From contig LR746269.1 of NCBI GenBank assembly GCA_902729315.2, positions 1,560,501 through 1,624,500 of the forward strand: a stretch of DNA of 64,000 nucleotides. Direction: 5' to 3'. Made by a program: the position numbers and the translations under genes. This DNA is from Spirodela intermedia (lineage: Eukaryota; Streptophyta; Magnoliopsida; Alismatales; Araceae). A model generated the notes under the pieces. The model made no database searches. It was not told the origin of the DNA and was given only the letters and a program-made list of their open reading frames with translations. Positions within the stretch are counted from its first letter, which is position 1. Every line of letters begins with the position of its first letter. Shown here piece after piece: positions 1 to 12,272 of this stretch.

Positions 1-821
1 CGCAGCTGGGAGAAGCACCTCTTACTCCAGAAGTATTCGTTGATGTCATCGTAGTTGCGCCAGGCTGAATGCGGAGCAGTGCCATTCCGGCTGGCTTCAA
101 CCTCGGCCTTGATGGTCTCATAAATGGGGGTGACGACGCGCAGCAGAAAGGCATTTTCGCCAGAGATAGCAGGGAGCGCCGGCCGACCGGTGGCGTCGTC
201 GATGTAGTCCTCCAGGATCCGATTCAGATCCATGGCCATATGGTGAAAGATATAGCAGAGGCACTCGGGCACAAACCGAAGGTTAGCGGCCTCCCCCCAA
301 ATGAGGAGGTACAGGGAAGCGTACAGAAGATCGCGGCGCGGCTCATCGGCTGCAGCCCGTCGGCCATGGTGCGCATCCGAAACCCAGACGTTTGACTTGC
401 GGCCAAGGAAGCCGCACCAGGACGTGTAGTTGTGGAGGAGCTTGCGGCGAAGACGCCGGACGACGCCTGGGTCGAGCGTGTCGATATTGTCCGGAGGAGG
501 ATGGAGACGCATCTGCGCGTTGGCCAGGAGGAGGACCAGATGCTCCCTCTGGTTCCGGACGTTGTCGCTTTGGAAGCCGAAGAATGACCCAAGCCAGTCG
601 AGGAGGTCCATACCATCGTGCCAGGTGACGAAAGGGGGCTTACGTAGATCGCCAACCGTCCGGAGACCTGCCATGGCGGCGCGGACCTCCGGGAACCGTA
701 GAGACGGGTGCTCCACCAGGACGTTGTGGATGGGAATAATATTGTAGGGAGGCTCCTCCCCCTCTCCACCGTCGCTGCCGGCCGGCCACCCCGGCCGGCC
801 GGGATTCTGGCGATGCCCCAT
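1..821 (-). CDS. Callose synthase (GSL5/CALS12-like), N-terminal part, cut by window edge
   Basis: Integral plasma-membrane 1,3-beta-glucan synthase that makes callose from UDP-glucose. Only the cytosolic N-terminus, about 273 residues, is visible. Reading the minus strand from ATG at 821 gives one open frame to the window edge. It carries PPYNIIPIHNVLVEHPSLRF near residue 25, then VRNQREHLVLLLANAQMRL, NYTSWCGFLGRKSNVW and LLIWGEAANLRFVPECLCYI (the FKS1-type domain), and WRNYDDINEYFWSKRCF at the edge. The PYNIIP start and the lack of introns over more than 800 bp fit the intron-poor GSL1/GSL5 (CALS11/CALS12) clade better than the many-exon callose synthases. A donor-like GTAAGT at 1072-1073 on the minus strand suggests a leader intron between about 1073 and 850. 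The family is certain; the exact paralogue is inferred. Confidence 0.93.
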   Translation of the reverse strand, partial: MGHRQNPGRPGWPAGSDGGEGEEPPYNIIPIHNVLVEHPSLRFPEVRAAMAGLRTVGDLRKPPFVTWHDGMDLLDWLGSFFGFQSDNVRNQREHLVLLLANAQMRLHPPPDNIDTLDPGVVRRLRRKLLHNYTSWCGFLGRKSNVWVSDAHHGRRAAADEPRRDLLYASLYLLIWGEAANLRFVPECLCYIFHHMAMDLNRILEDYIDDATGRPALPAISGENAFLLRVVTPIYETIKAEVEASRNGTAPHSAWRNYDDINEYFWSKRCFSQL

Positions 822-2754
822 GCTCATCTTCGCATATCAGGTTCGATCCACAACCTGTCTCTGCGATTCTACTTCCACCGCTCTTCTCCGCTTGCAGCTC
901 TCCCGCCGTCTGTGCTGCTTGCTCGGAGGCGACCTCAGAGACGGTAGCGCCGGAAGAAGGCAGTGCCCCGTAACGCTGCCGTCACCTTCCCCTGTTCCCA
1001 CTTTGTTTCTCTCAAAATACAGCTCCCCTAAAATCATCTCTTCCAAGGAAAGGGTCCGAAGCGGTGTACTTACCGACATCCAGGTGATCTTCCCAGCCCC
1101 AGTCCAGGTGCACGCGCCGTAAGCCGGGTCCAACCCTCTCGACTCGTCGAACGGTCGATTTCGAAAGCTGGCGGTATCTATTTCGAGACCTGGCAGGCCC
1201 ACCAGCCTCCACGCCCCTTTGACGGCGAGTAAGATACACCGCGGGAACAAAAAGTCGAAGCCCCCCCCCCCCCCAATCCGTCTTTAACTCGGAGATTCAG
1301 GAACGGTGTAAGAATGCCCCGATTTGAAAGGAATCGTCCGATAGGAGAGATAATCGGAGCATCATTAGCCGTCGGATTAGATTTTTCCTCGTAGATCCAG
1401 CGGGCGCGCTTGCCACGGCAAATTACCTTTTTCAGGTCCCCACGCCGGTCGTCCTCCCAAACGAAAAGGCCTGGTCCGATATTCTCTTAAGCTCCGAAAC
1501 GTTACCTTCCAGGTGGCAGAGATGGGGCCCAACGGACTTGATGTCTAGATTTCAAACGCCCCCATGATTACTTATCCAGGTTTGACCCGTTGGCTGAGCC
1601 TTCAGCTCGACTCACCTTCGCCACGAAGCACGATTTGAGATGGCCGTTGACTTCCTCGTCATTACTTCTCCATCCTTCATGATTTAGTACATGAAGGTAG
1701 CCCGTCCACTAGTCAGCGTCCTCCTTTTTTTTTATTTTTAAGTCGAGTGTTTCTATGCAAATGATCATAAAATACATAAATATCCAATATCTAACCCCCT
1801 TATCTTGGGAATTAATGCACTGATGATAAAAAAAAACAGAGTGAGGCTAAATTTGATGACATCACATGATTAAAATATTATAGCTCATAGATATTTTTTA
1901 GTTTAATACTCCGTAAATTTACATTAACTTATTTCTTATTCAGGAAATTTAGAGAACTGGAAAAATATATATATTTGATTAATTTAAGGCTGAGTTCTGA
2001 AAAAAAAAAAGGGGAGTAATAGCTCCAAGGATCAATATAATTGTCTTATGACATAACATTAGAAATTATATTTTATTAGATAATCAATTGCCACATTGGG
2101 TGATGTTTCAAAGACCATAATATAATTTATGTATTGAGCTTGACTTTCAAGTAATTATATGTTGATAAACTTTGTCGGAGGGAGTTCTATGCTAAGATAT
2201 TAACTTTTTAATTGCATTATCTATTCATTGATAATGGGATCATCAATTGAATATAGATAAGTGTACGTATTGAGATATTATTGGTCGGTTATTCGAAATT
2301 TCTTAATTATTTATCTCGAATATATAAAGTGCATGTTTGTGAGGATCTATTACTCAAAATTTTAACTTTTTTCTAATAATCGTAGTAAGTATAGACATCG
2401 ATAATAGAAAATCCGTCCTCATCATACGCATCCGCGGCGACCGGCCGCCGATGCTATGATTCGGGAGAGCGTGCGTATGGCAGCAGCGCGTTTCGCTTCG
2501 TACCAATTGCCACGTGTGAGTGAGCGCGTCCTCCTTGGCCCGCTCAACCCTCCCCGATCACCGGAATAGAAGTTCGGTGCCGTCGGTAAGATTTCTCAAC
2601 TCTACGGTAGGTCGCCGACGGCAGTGGTGGCTACGAGGGGTGGCACCACATGACTCGAGGAGGCGCGCCGCGCTGGTGGCTGCCGGAGGTGTAGCTGCTC
2701 GCGCTTCCCAAAGATATTGCCCCCGCTCCTTCGCCGTGGGGTCGCTCGCCAGCG
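822..2754. other. Intergenic, divergent promoters of callose synthase and LOL2-like gene
   Basis: From 822 to about 1680 the DNA is GC-moderate and probably carries the leader and promoter of the leftward callose synthase gene. It includes a poly-C run near 1261-1273. From about 1720 to 2420 it is AT-rich with homopolymers and no coding signal. GC rises again from 2430 into the first exon of the rightward gene. Open frames at 837-1250 and 2520-2998 have no recognisable protein content. Confidence 0.6.
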
Positions 2755-5700
2755 ATGGGGAATCCCTCTTGCTCGGGATCAACCGCGCCACTGCTTGGGG
2801 TCGTTTTCCCTCATCCTTCTTCTCCGTTGCCATCGCCGCCCGCTTCTCCTCATATGGCCGTCGCCGATGTTGCCGAAAGTCAGGCCACCCCGGCCAACTC
2901 TTCCCCTCCTTCTCTTCCCGGGTCTCCGGCACCTGCCGCTGATCCTCGTGTGATGCAGTCCCCGCAGCCTGTTGCGGCTGCGGCCGTAGCTCCTCCATCG
3001 TCTACGGGAGAGTCGGACGATCATTCGCCACTGCCGCCTCCAATATTTCCACCGGGGGATTGGAGTTCTCCCCTGCGTGCTCCTGCGGTTGCTACTGCTC
3101 CTCCTCCCCCCCCAGGTGGGCCTACGCAGCCCTTTTTATCTTTCTGATTCCTCCTCCCTCTCTTTGTCTTTTAGATATGTTTTTGAAATGGTCTATTTTG
3201 GGGGGGTTGTCGCGGATTGGGTAGTCGCTGCTTCTGCTTGATCGCTCGTTGCTTGAATTGGGTCTCTCGTGACCACTCCTGAGGCATCGAAGGAGCGTTG
3301 TCGTCAGAAAGTTTTAATCAGTAATGATCATTTGACGATTTCCACTAAAAATGCGTCGATTCATAGTCTCTATATTTTACGTGAGAAACACAGTAACTAG
3401 AAAAGTTTTCTTCTCACTTGTCTAGTTAACCGTTGAATGTATACATGTAGAAGTTCTATCCACCATAAATCTAGCATCTGATCATCGTTAATAACGTATG
3501 TTCCTTGTGAAACTATATTCTATAGATTATATGTTTTCGTCGCTTTGAAACTGTGAGTGCTTGCTGCAGAAATGGGCCAAATGGTCTGTGGAAGTTGTCG
3601 CCAGCTACTCTCTTATCCACAACATGCTAACTGTGTTCGATGTACGTGCTGTCAGACAATCAATCTTGTGCTAGAAGGTAACGATTTTCTCCGTTTGCGG
3701 ACTTTCTTATTCATGGTTTTAAATAATTGTGGCTCTATTGTCTTCTTTTCCACGTTATGATTATGTTAATATCTTTGCCTTGGTCTCTTACACTCGATGA
3801 GGCAGAAATTTTTGAAAGCTTCTCATTTCCCTCGTCACAAAATTTCTAGCTCATGTCATATTCACCGAGATCTCTATTAATCAATTTCCTCGATATTAGT
3901 TTCAGTTGCCGGTATTTTCCTACAAGCTTTCTTAGTTTTAGTCATAAAACCCAATCGATGTCTATAGGTTACAATGTAAATGAAGAGTGCAGACTGCGTT
4001 ACTGGATATTTGCTGTTCTGTCTGGGATAAATTTAACCTCTTAATGCCAATATCTGTGTTGTTCAGATGGCCTCACCGCATTACTTTCTTTAAGGTGTTC
4101 TGAATGCAGAGGTTTATCATCCAGATGAATACATCATGTATTTCTAACCTCATGAACCCAAGTTCTTCCTTGTACTGTTCTCTTAGTGTTTCCAAATGAT
4201 TTGATAATCTATTATATACTTGCTATTTGAAATTAGTAATACCCTTCTCAGTTTGGATGAGGGAGGGTTCTGATCCCTACCCTTGCGTATGCAAATATAT
4301 GTATGTACATATATGTCTTATATATATGAGTTTTCTATTTAAAATTATCCACCAAAGTGGTCTGAGTTTCAGATTTAGTTTCTGGGTTTGCAAGTAATCG
4401 GCAGATTGGAGGGATTGATTGGTTTTCTGCCTTATCTGATCCAATTTCTCTTGGATAAGCTGGTAAACCATATGAACACTGGTTTTGGAGGAGTTGCAGT
4501 ATAGGCATACCAGCAGCTCAGTATCTGGTTGGAGGAATAGGGAAGGAAAGGGCAGAAAGAGAGGAATAAATAATAAAGAAAATATTTCTTCTTGGAGCGG
4601 ATGGCAGGCTGAAAAGTTAGCGCAGAATAAGACTGAATTGAAAATTACAGACTGAAACGATCCTCAATTGGGACTTAGATGATATCGCAGCTGATGCTCC
4701 GATTTATCTTCATTCTTCTCATTAATGTTTGTTTATGTGACAGGATATCTAAGATGCTAGTAAGCCAAAATCAATTGATAATAAGCAGTTGGCCCATCTT
4801 TATAACCAGACCTATATGTTTCAAAAATCTAGGTTAATCATCCTAGTAGTATTTTTATACATAGGTTCCATTATGTCCTATTCTTATATATTTTCTCCCA
4901 TAACATAATATACATGTATGTTCTATTGTGCTGATATGTACAAACCATACCACAGATATCTAATGATAGTAGTATAGCTTAGTCTGAAAACTCCATCCCT
5001 TCAGAGAGAAGATCGTTGAAATAAAATTACTATTTTTTTTCCTTTTTCGGTGTTTTTATCGCAATTTGTGCTCAATGTGCTTAATTATGTGATGCTACTC
5101 CTAGATGTACTTTTATTTTCTATATGCTAAAGATTTTTAGTTCATGCAGCTCATCAGGTGGGAAATGTCAAGTGTGGAAAGTGCTGCATTCTGCTCATGT
5201 ACCCATATGGAGCTCCTGCTGTAAGATGCTCATGCTGCCGTTTCGTGACAGAAATTGGAGTACGCACAGTCTTGCTCTCAATACTATTTACCCATACATC
5301 CATCCATCTGACTGTTCTTGGGTACTCTTTGAAAGCCCTATCCCCAAGTGGAAATGCTAATCCATGCTGAGCATTAAATTATCCAAAATTATGAGAGGAT
5401 CAAGTTTATTGAGAAGAAAGTCATCATCCTTATGTTTAATTATAGTACATAGCTACGTGAACCAATGTGAATACCTTCCTTGGATCAATAATCAATATAA
5501 AAAGATAACAGAAAATTCTCTCCTGACCGATCCCTTTGAGAAATGCATGCTTCCAACCAGGGATAAGCTGTTCTTTTTTACTATAAGCATGCAAAGATGA
5601 TGAGGGGGATTGATATATTTATTGATTGTTTCATATTCTATGTGGGTTGAATCAGCACCTCGAGTCTGATAAGCGGTAATTTTTGTTCTTTTCTCTGCAT

Positions 5701-5786
5701 TTTATTCATTGCAGGCACATAACATGAGGCCACCTCTTTCAGTGCAACAAGGTCCTCCTCCCGTCCCTCAGAATCCTATCTATTAG
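2755..5786 (+). CDS. LOL2: LSD1-type zinc-finger protein, LOL2-like
   Basis: Small zinc-finger protein related to LSD1, a negative regulator of plant cell death. LOL proteins are thought to act in the nucleus through protein contacts. I assemble four exons: 2755-3115, 3570-3677, 5150-5259 and 5715-5786, all with GT-AG borders and matching phases (1, 1, 0), giving 216 residues. Exon 1 encodes a Pro/Ala/Ser-rich tail. Exon 2 encodes finger 1 (MVCGSCRQLLSYP to CVRCTCC). Exon 3 encodes finger 2 (VKCGKCCILLMYPYGAPAV to RCSCC). Exon 4 encodes the short tail RPPLSVQQGPPPVPQNPIY. The order and the EAHQVG and RPP..QQG motifs match LOL2 proteins. ATG 2755 is the first in frame. ATG 2854 (MAVADVAES), with G at +4, would give 183 residues, closer to the usual length. 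Finger 1 lacks the usual Gly-Ala before its second Cys pair. The start is the weakest part of the model. Confidence 0.88.
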
Positions 5787-5789
5787 AGG

Positions 5790-6900
5790 ATTACTCCGCA
5801 TTCATTGGATGGACACTGCAATCGAGTCTGATTATGCGGGTGTCATGAAGTTTAGCTTTAGATGTTTATATTATATTTCTGACTATTTCTGATTAGCCTC
5901 ATCAATGGAGCAAGAACTCTTTTCTATATATGGGAGGGTACACTCTCCTCTCTCTCTCTCTCTCTCTCCCTCACCCTCTCTCTCTCTCTGGAATCTATTA
6001 TTGAGGTTTTCTTTAAAAATCCTCAAAGAACATGTTGGCATTTGTAATATTATTAAAATGCTTAGTAAAAACTATTAATGAGGTGACTGTTATAAAATTT
6101 TAAATTACATTTATCTGCACATTATGTTATAAATAAAGATGGTTTTTCTTACTATCGTCATTATTGTTAATTATTATCATCTGATGAACAGTCACTAGTA
6201 AAACAGATGAATGGTGGATATTGTTAGTTATTATCGTTGTTCAAGACTTTTAACAAAAGCTTTGATCTTGAGCTTGTAAAATATTAATTTTATTTTTTTG
6301 TTTACTTTATCTCTGACAATTCAGGTTGCTTAGTGCAAATTGCATATGTATGGGTATTTTAATGTTTGACTTTATGATTATGAGTTTTAATAGAATATAA
6401 TTGTCACATAGCAATACCATGGATTCGTGATCCACTTTGATTCAGCTTTTGGGGAAATTATTATTATTTATTAATTTTTTATATAACTAACAACCTATGA
6501 TAACAACCGATCAATGATGAACTATAACTTTATCTTGAGCATATATTAATTAGATTTCCATTTTATATTTAAAATTGTACATTTAAAATTGTAACTATAT
6601 AATTATTATTTTTGGAAACCTATAGTGTGTACGATGTCAAGGAGATAATTATAATTATTATTTTAGCTATCATTAAATGTGGCGAAAATTAATAATTAAG
6701 ATGAATGAATGCTGGATTTTGATCACGTTCTAAACGGGTGTTTGTAACATGGGCTGGGCCTTCTTCGATTAGTTGGGCCCGGGCCTAAGAGGGACATTGA
6801 CTTGATCAGCCGGCCCTGTTACGAGTCTGAGATCCGGCCGCGCGAACCTATGGACTAACCTTTAAAATCCTACGTGGAATAAAGCATTATTAAATACATA
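5790..6900. other. Intergenic AT-rich stretch with (CT)n tract
   Basis: This is the 3' flank of the LOL2-like gene and the upstream region of riboflavin synthase. A CT-rich microsatellite lies at about 5945-5990. From 6000 to 6700 the sequence is AT-rich with no coding signal. From about 6730 the composition changes to GC-rich proximal promoter. Confidence 0.6.
5945..5990. repeat. (CT)n microsatellite
   Basis: CT repeat interrupted once by CCCTCACC, downstream of the LOL2-like gene. Confidence 0.9.
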
Positions 6901-6979
6901 AATGACTGCTTTTTGCTTCTGTACAGTCAATCCATCGCTTTTTCTCCCAGCAGAGAGAGAGAGAAGCCCAGCTGAAGAT

Positions 6980-7849
6980 ATGGCGATCTCTTCGCCCATC
7001 TTCTGTGGAAGCCTCGGCAGAACTCGGCCGCTCTTCTTCAGGGAACACTCCTCCGCGTCCGGCTCGATCCCTCCTCCGGTGATTTCCATCGGCGTGCGTC
7101 GCCTCCCATTTTTCACCTACCTGCGGTCGGTTCCCCCAATTTCGCCGTTATTCAACCCTAGGCCAAGGAGATCGATTCCCGCCATTGCCGCAGCCCCGGT
7201 GAGGTCCCTCTTCACGGGAATAGTGGAGGAGGTTGGCAAGATCGAGCAGCTCGGCCCCTCCGCCGACGGCGGATTCGAGATGACCATCGCCGCCAGCACC
7301 GTCCTCGGCGGCGCCAGCCTCGGCGACAGCATCTCTGTCAATGGCACCTGCCTCACCGTGACTCGATTCGACCACCAGGCCTCTAACTTCTCCGTCGGCC
7401 TGTCTCCCGAGACTCTCCGGAAGACCTCCCTCGGTGAGCTGGGGGTGAACTCCCCCGTCAATCTGGAGCGCGCTCTCAGACCGGACTCCAGAATGGGAGG
7501 CCACTTCGTCCAGGGGCACATCGACGGGACGGGGGAGATCGTGTCGTTCGAACCAGAGGGGGACTCGCTCTGGGTGAAGGTGCGGACGGCGTCAGATCTG
7601 CTCCGGTACGTCGTGCCGAAGGGTTTCATCGCCGTTGATGGGACGAGCTTGACGGTGGTGAAGGTCTACGACGAGGAGAACTGCTTCGACTTCATGCTGG
7701 TTGCCTACACGCAGCAGAATGTTGTCATCCCTCTCAAAAAGGTGGGCGACAAGGTGAATCTGGAGGTGGACATTCTCGGGAAGTACGTGGAGAGGATACT
7801 GAAGGCCGGGTTTGGATACGCTCCCGCTGGTGTCCATTCTCCCCCCTGA
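6980..7849 (+). CDS. RIBC: Riboflavin synthase (alpha subunit type), plastid precursor
   Basis: Last enzyme of riboflavin synthesis: two 6,7-dimethyl-8-ribityllumazine molecules are dismutated to riboflavin and a pyrimidinedione. In plants this happens in plastids. The gene is one uninterrupted exon of 289 residues. Residues 1 to about 73 are Ser/Arg/Pro-rich with few acidic residues, as in a transit peptide. The enzyme begins at LFTGIVEEVG (77-86). The two lumazine-binding repeats are visible: NGTCLTV (121-127) and DGTSLTV (220-226), with GGHFVQGHIDG at 173-183 closing the first repeat. The C-terminal helix (KVNLEVDILGKYVERIL) is the trimerisation helix of the family. An in-frame ATG at 6902 would add 26 residues. 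I prefer 6980 (GAT ATG GCG, G at +4) because MAISS is a typical transit-peptide start. No frameshift or missing motif was seen. Confidence 0.96.
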   Translation: MAISSPIFCGSLGRTRPLFFREHSSASGSIPPPVISIGVRRLPFFTYLRSVPPISPLFNPRPRRSIPAIAAAPVRSLFTGIVEEVGKIEQLGPSADGGFEMTIAASTVLGGASLGDSISVNGTCLTVTRFDHQASNFSVGLSPETLRKTSLGELGVNSPVNLERALRPDSRMGGHFVQGHIDGTGEIVSFEPEGDSLWVKVRTASDLLRYVVPKGFIAVDGTSLTVVKVYDEENCFDFMLVAYTQQNVVIPLKKVGDKVNLEVDILGKYVERILKAGFGYAPAGVHSPP

Positions 7850-8534
7850 TATACGCCATAGAGATCGAACAGCTAGCTAGTCTCGAAGGAGGTGAGCTCT
7901 GGGATTTCGTCAGAATTGGTACCTGCTCTGTCGAAGGCTATTTGCTGTTTCAGAGTTCACTACTTCTGTTGACAGAGACCGTTCAGTTGGAGGTGATGGA
8001 GAAGAATTGGAACGAACGCTTCTCCAGTTTCTGATTCCAATACAACCATTATGCCATTGCTTGTAGGGCTTTGGTTCCATGGATAACTTTTCTGAGAAAT
8101 CGATCAGTACCTGATTCCTCTTATTTACCGCAATTTTGTGGTCTGTGTTGAATCTTTCGCAATTTTTGAACCCACATATGATCGACTCTTCCTCATTTCT
8201 TCGGCAGGGAGTCATCTAAACTTCTTAACGCTATGATCCTCATATGCCCTGTTTTAGAACATCTCTTGTATCACTCTGCGTTCTGCCATATGAGAATTTC
8301 GGATTCCAAATCCGATGTTAGAACTATGCATGCATTGTGTCTCTAATCAATTTTGGGATCAAGTTTCCTGAATTTTCTTGATTGTTAATCATTATATTTC
8401 TTTACCCTGTGATCTTTATGAACAGATGGATATCCCGATGCCAGTCTCCCCAGCCCATCTGGTTGTACGGCCATGATTCTCCCCATTTCTTGTCCCTCAT
8501 TTATCACCTTTAAACCTTGATAGCATTCCCTCCA
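7850..8534. other. 3' flank of riboflavin synthase
   Basis: Probable 3' UTR and spacer between riboflavin synthase and the retrotransposon. There is no protein-like open frame and no RNA gene that I can recognise. Confidence 0.5.
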
Positions 8535-9011
8535 AAGACTCTGATGGAGCTCCAGAGCAAAGAGTGCGAGAGAGGAGAGAAATGGGTTGGAGTAAGGACT
8601 GTACTAAAAGCTCAATTCAGAAGAACACATGAATACTTTGAAAGAGGGATAATCTTTGAAAGGAGAGAGGGAACGAGAAGAGATGAGAGGATAGATGGAA
8701 GGGACCTTGGGAGGACCTCCCAAGGGTGCCAATTCGAGATGACTAGTCTACACTTCTCCACTCAGAGATATAAGACTTGAAATAGCACACACCTCATATC
8801 TTATCTCCTCTTATAGTCGTCTGATTATCATGCGCTTTTATTGCTCCTTTTAAGCCTTAATGGGCCGCTCACTCTGCCTCCCTTCTTCAGGCCTAATGGG
8901 CTGTTTTCAGTCGACTGATTAGTAGTCTCTTGCCTATCGTTGAGATCTACTCCACTTGCCAGTTGAGATATCTTCCCACATGGGTGAGGGGTTGATGCGA
9001 ATGACTCAACA
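8535..9011 (-). repeat. 3' LTR of element 1
   Basis: On the minus strand this repeat begins TGTTGAGTCATTCGCATC at 9011, the usual TG start, and runs leftward. It aligns by eye with 12273-12807 with many small differences and indels, so the insertion is old. Confidence 0.72.
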
Positions 9012-12000
9012 ATACTCCCCTCTGAGTCTCACCTTGTCCTCAAGGTGAAATTCAGGGAATTGTTGACATATAGCCTGAGTTGATTCACAAGTGGCCTCCA
9101 TAATGGGTGGATCTTGTCATTGGATGAGGGCTTTCGGCCCTGGCAGCCCATTACAAACAGCTAACACTATATGGATGCACGGCCCATGTAAGGTCTTTGT
9201 CTAGTTATAATGGGCCTAGGTTTGGTGGGTTGGAGGCGACTACTTTTTTCAGTTAAGATACATGGAATATTAAGTGGATGTTGGAAGTGGGAGGAAGATA
9301 CAACCAATAAGCCACTAGCCCAATACACTTGAGGACCTTATATGGATTGAAGTATCATTGGGCCAACTTCTCATACGGTCTTCTTGCCAGGAATGTCCAC
9401 TTATATGGGTGGAGGTAGAGGTAGACAAGGCTGCCCTTTGTGAACTCAAAACCATGTTCCTTGTGGTTAGAATATGCCTTCTAGTGAGGTGCTGCTAAAG
9501 TTGAATGAGGGTTGCGTCCCGTTTTTAGAGAAGTTGGTCCAACTCTCTTGATTTCACCAATTGAGTCTCATACTTGCACCCATAGATGATTTTAAACAAT
9601 GTGATTCATATGGAGGGATTAAAATTTGTGTTGAACCAAAATTTGGCCCAAGCCAATGATTTGCTTCACTATCATGGCTGATCTCTAGTGAAACAATGAA
9701 GATGGTCTCCAACTCTTGATTGATTATTTCAATTTGGTCATTGATCTTAGGGTGATAGGAACTAATTCAATGAAGAGTTGTGCATTGAAGCTTGAATAAT
9801 TCTTGCTAGAATACACTCATAACAATTTGGTCTATGTCAATAAGAACAGATTTTATAAAATCATGGAGCTAAATGATATCTTGGATAAAAATATGAGCAA
9901 TGTTCTTTGTGATGAATGGGTGTCAAAAGAGAGAAACATTAACATACTTTGTTGATCCACTATGACCAAGATTACATTGAACTTAATGGAGTTGGATAAT
10001 CTTTTAACAAAATAGATTGCCAAATCCTCTCAAATTGTATCTAGAATTGGAAGAGGTTGTAGAAGGCTAATTGAAGGAAGAGATTCATACTTATTCTTTT
10101 GACACGTAAAACATATAACTGCATACCTCCTCACATAGCTTTTCATGTCAATTCATCTAACATTTTTTTACAATATGAAGGTAGATCCTTAAAAATTTTG
10201 AGCGCCTATTAATTTTTGAGGTGTTGAGCTTTAGGATGAGTGCATAAATCTTGAATATCATCAACCACATGTGGTGGAAGAGGTGACCCTACTAAAGTCA
10301 ATAATTTGAATTATTTTTTGGGTTTTTGGGAAGCTTGTCTATGACGGCTTTGAGTTGAAGACATCACCTCTCAATTTTTTTTGAGAAATTAGTTAAATTA
10401 ATCAATTTTGGCAAGGTTATTTATCTAGCTTGCAATGAAACCTAATCCAACACTCATGATAGAGTATTGGTTATCTTGTTCTTTGGTTCAATTTTACATT
10501 TGATCTTCAAATCAAAGCTGATAATTTTTGATAATCAAATAGAATCTATTGCTACTCAATGATGAATTTTAAGTTCCTCTAATTTGTAAAAATAATAAGT
10601 TTTCATCCTAAGAGGTGATGTTTCAACTTCAAGGTAGTGAGGACAATGGCCATTAGCTCCTTCTTGTATGTAGTCTTTTAATTTTATGACAACATATAGA
10701 GTAAATTTCTAAAATAATATTAGTGGTGGCTAGCATAATGATTAATAAATCTTCACAAATAGATATGGTTGAAAAATTGATAGTGACTATACAACATATG
10801 TCAATTCCAACAACTTCTTATCGTATTTCAATTATGACTCAATAATTTGGTGCAATTGAATTTGAAAGATTGAGTTTCTTCATGAGGCTAGAGTCAATAA
10901 AGTTGTGGGTCACTCTTTTGTTGTCAAAGATCGTAATTGGCTTATTGTTGATCTCCCCTCAAAATTTCAAGGCTCATGCATACAATTCATTTGAAAGAGA
11001 ATTTAATGATACCTCGAAGTTAGTCAATTATTTTTCTCCTTCAAAAATTCTTCTCAAATATGTTTGAAAACTCTTCAAGAAAGTTAGACTCATTAGGAGT
11101 GAAGAGAATATATAAATCCTTCTAATAGTGATGGCATAAAGAGAATTTTTCATTACAACAAAAACAAAAGTTTTGAACATAACATGTTTGAATCTCTACA
11201 ACTATGAGCTTGATTTTCTTTTGCATATCAAATGAATTTATATATGTGCCGGTTGCAGTTGCAATATAAGTTTCAAAAGATCCATCATTGTTGTTTTATT
11301 GAATAAAGTTGAGTTTCATAATTATTTACCTTCATAATTCATAGTTGGAACAAATTATTTTGAAGGGTTTGACAAAACAAGGTATGTTGAATGAGTTGGG
11401 ACCAGAACGCTTGTTGATCTTTCATTTGATCATTTAGATTGTTCTCATCATTACTTCAAGTTCGTTGAGATATAATACACAAACTTCAACATATATATTT
11501 TTCCATAAGTCCTTTAAGAAAGTACTTCAAAATTTAACTATAGAATATTTTCAAGTATAATTATTAGAAGTTCAAATTCCTCTTTGTATTCTACAATTGA
11601 CCCATATTGCCTAAGTACCATATAGACTAAATTGCTCATGTATTTACGTATTAGAACCACACTAATGTTCTACCTTTTAGACTCATGTCAATATTGGAGA
11701 GCTTTTCTTACATTGAGAGTTAATAGGTGGAAAATTACACTTTCATTTAGAATATCCAAACCATCTAGGTCCGAGCCGTTGAATGTTGGCAATTCAAAAT
11801 TTTCCCTTGCCATTAATTTTGATAAAGTTATAAGAGATTGACCCTTAATTGTCTTGAATGCTAAAAGAGATAATGCAAGCTGTGGAGCCTTTGATTGGGG
11901 TCTCAGTCCCCCATTTCTCTCTAACCTAGGATGGGTCATCCATGGCTAGGCTCACCCACAACTCATTCTTCTGATTGACCCTTATATAATTTTTCCTTAC

Positions 12001-12272
12001 TAGGCTGAGTATGGAGGAGGCTCATTTGTTGGTAGAGTTCTTTGATGACTTGGGTGATCGGCCATAGTTATTGTTTGATCTCAAGTTGGTCTTAAGTGAC
12101 CAACCCTAATTGTTGCATGATCTGAACTAAGTCATTTCTCAATTCTTGTCAAAATTCCTCTCTCTACTACTACTCTTTGATGATGTTTTGTCAAACTTTT
12201 CCAAACTCTTTCTCTACAATTTTTCATTTGGGATCACTTAATTTAGGAGTTATTACCTTGTTTTGATACAGT

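Noticed and set aside
224..769. 181-codon minus-strand open frame
   Set aside because: It is frame-shifted relative to the callose synthase N-terminus, which reads cleanly with conserved motifs in the neighbouring frame.
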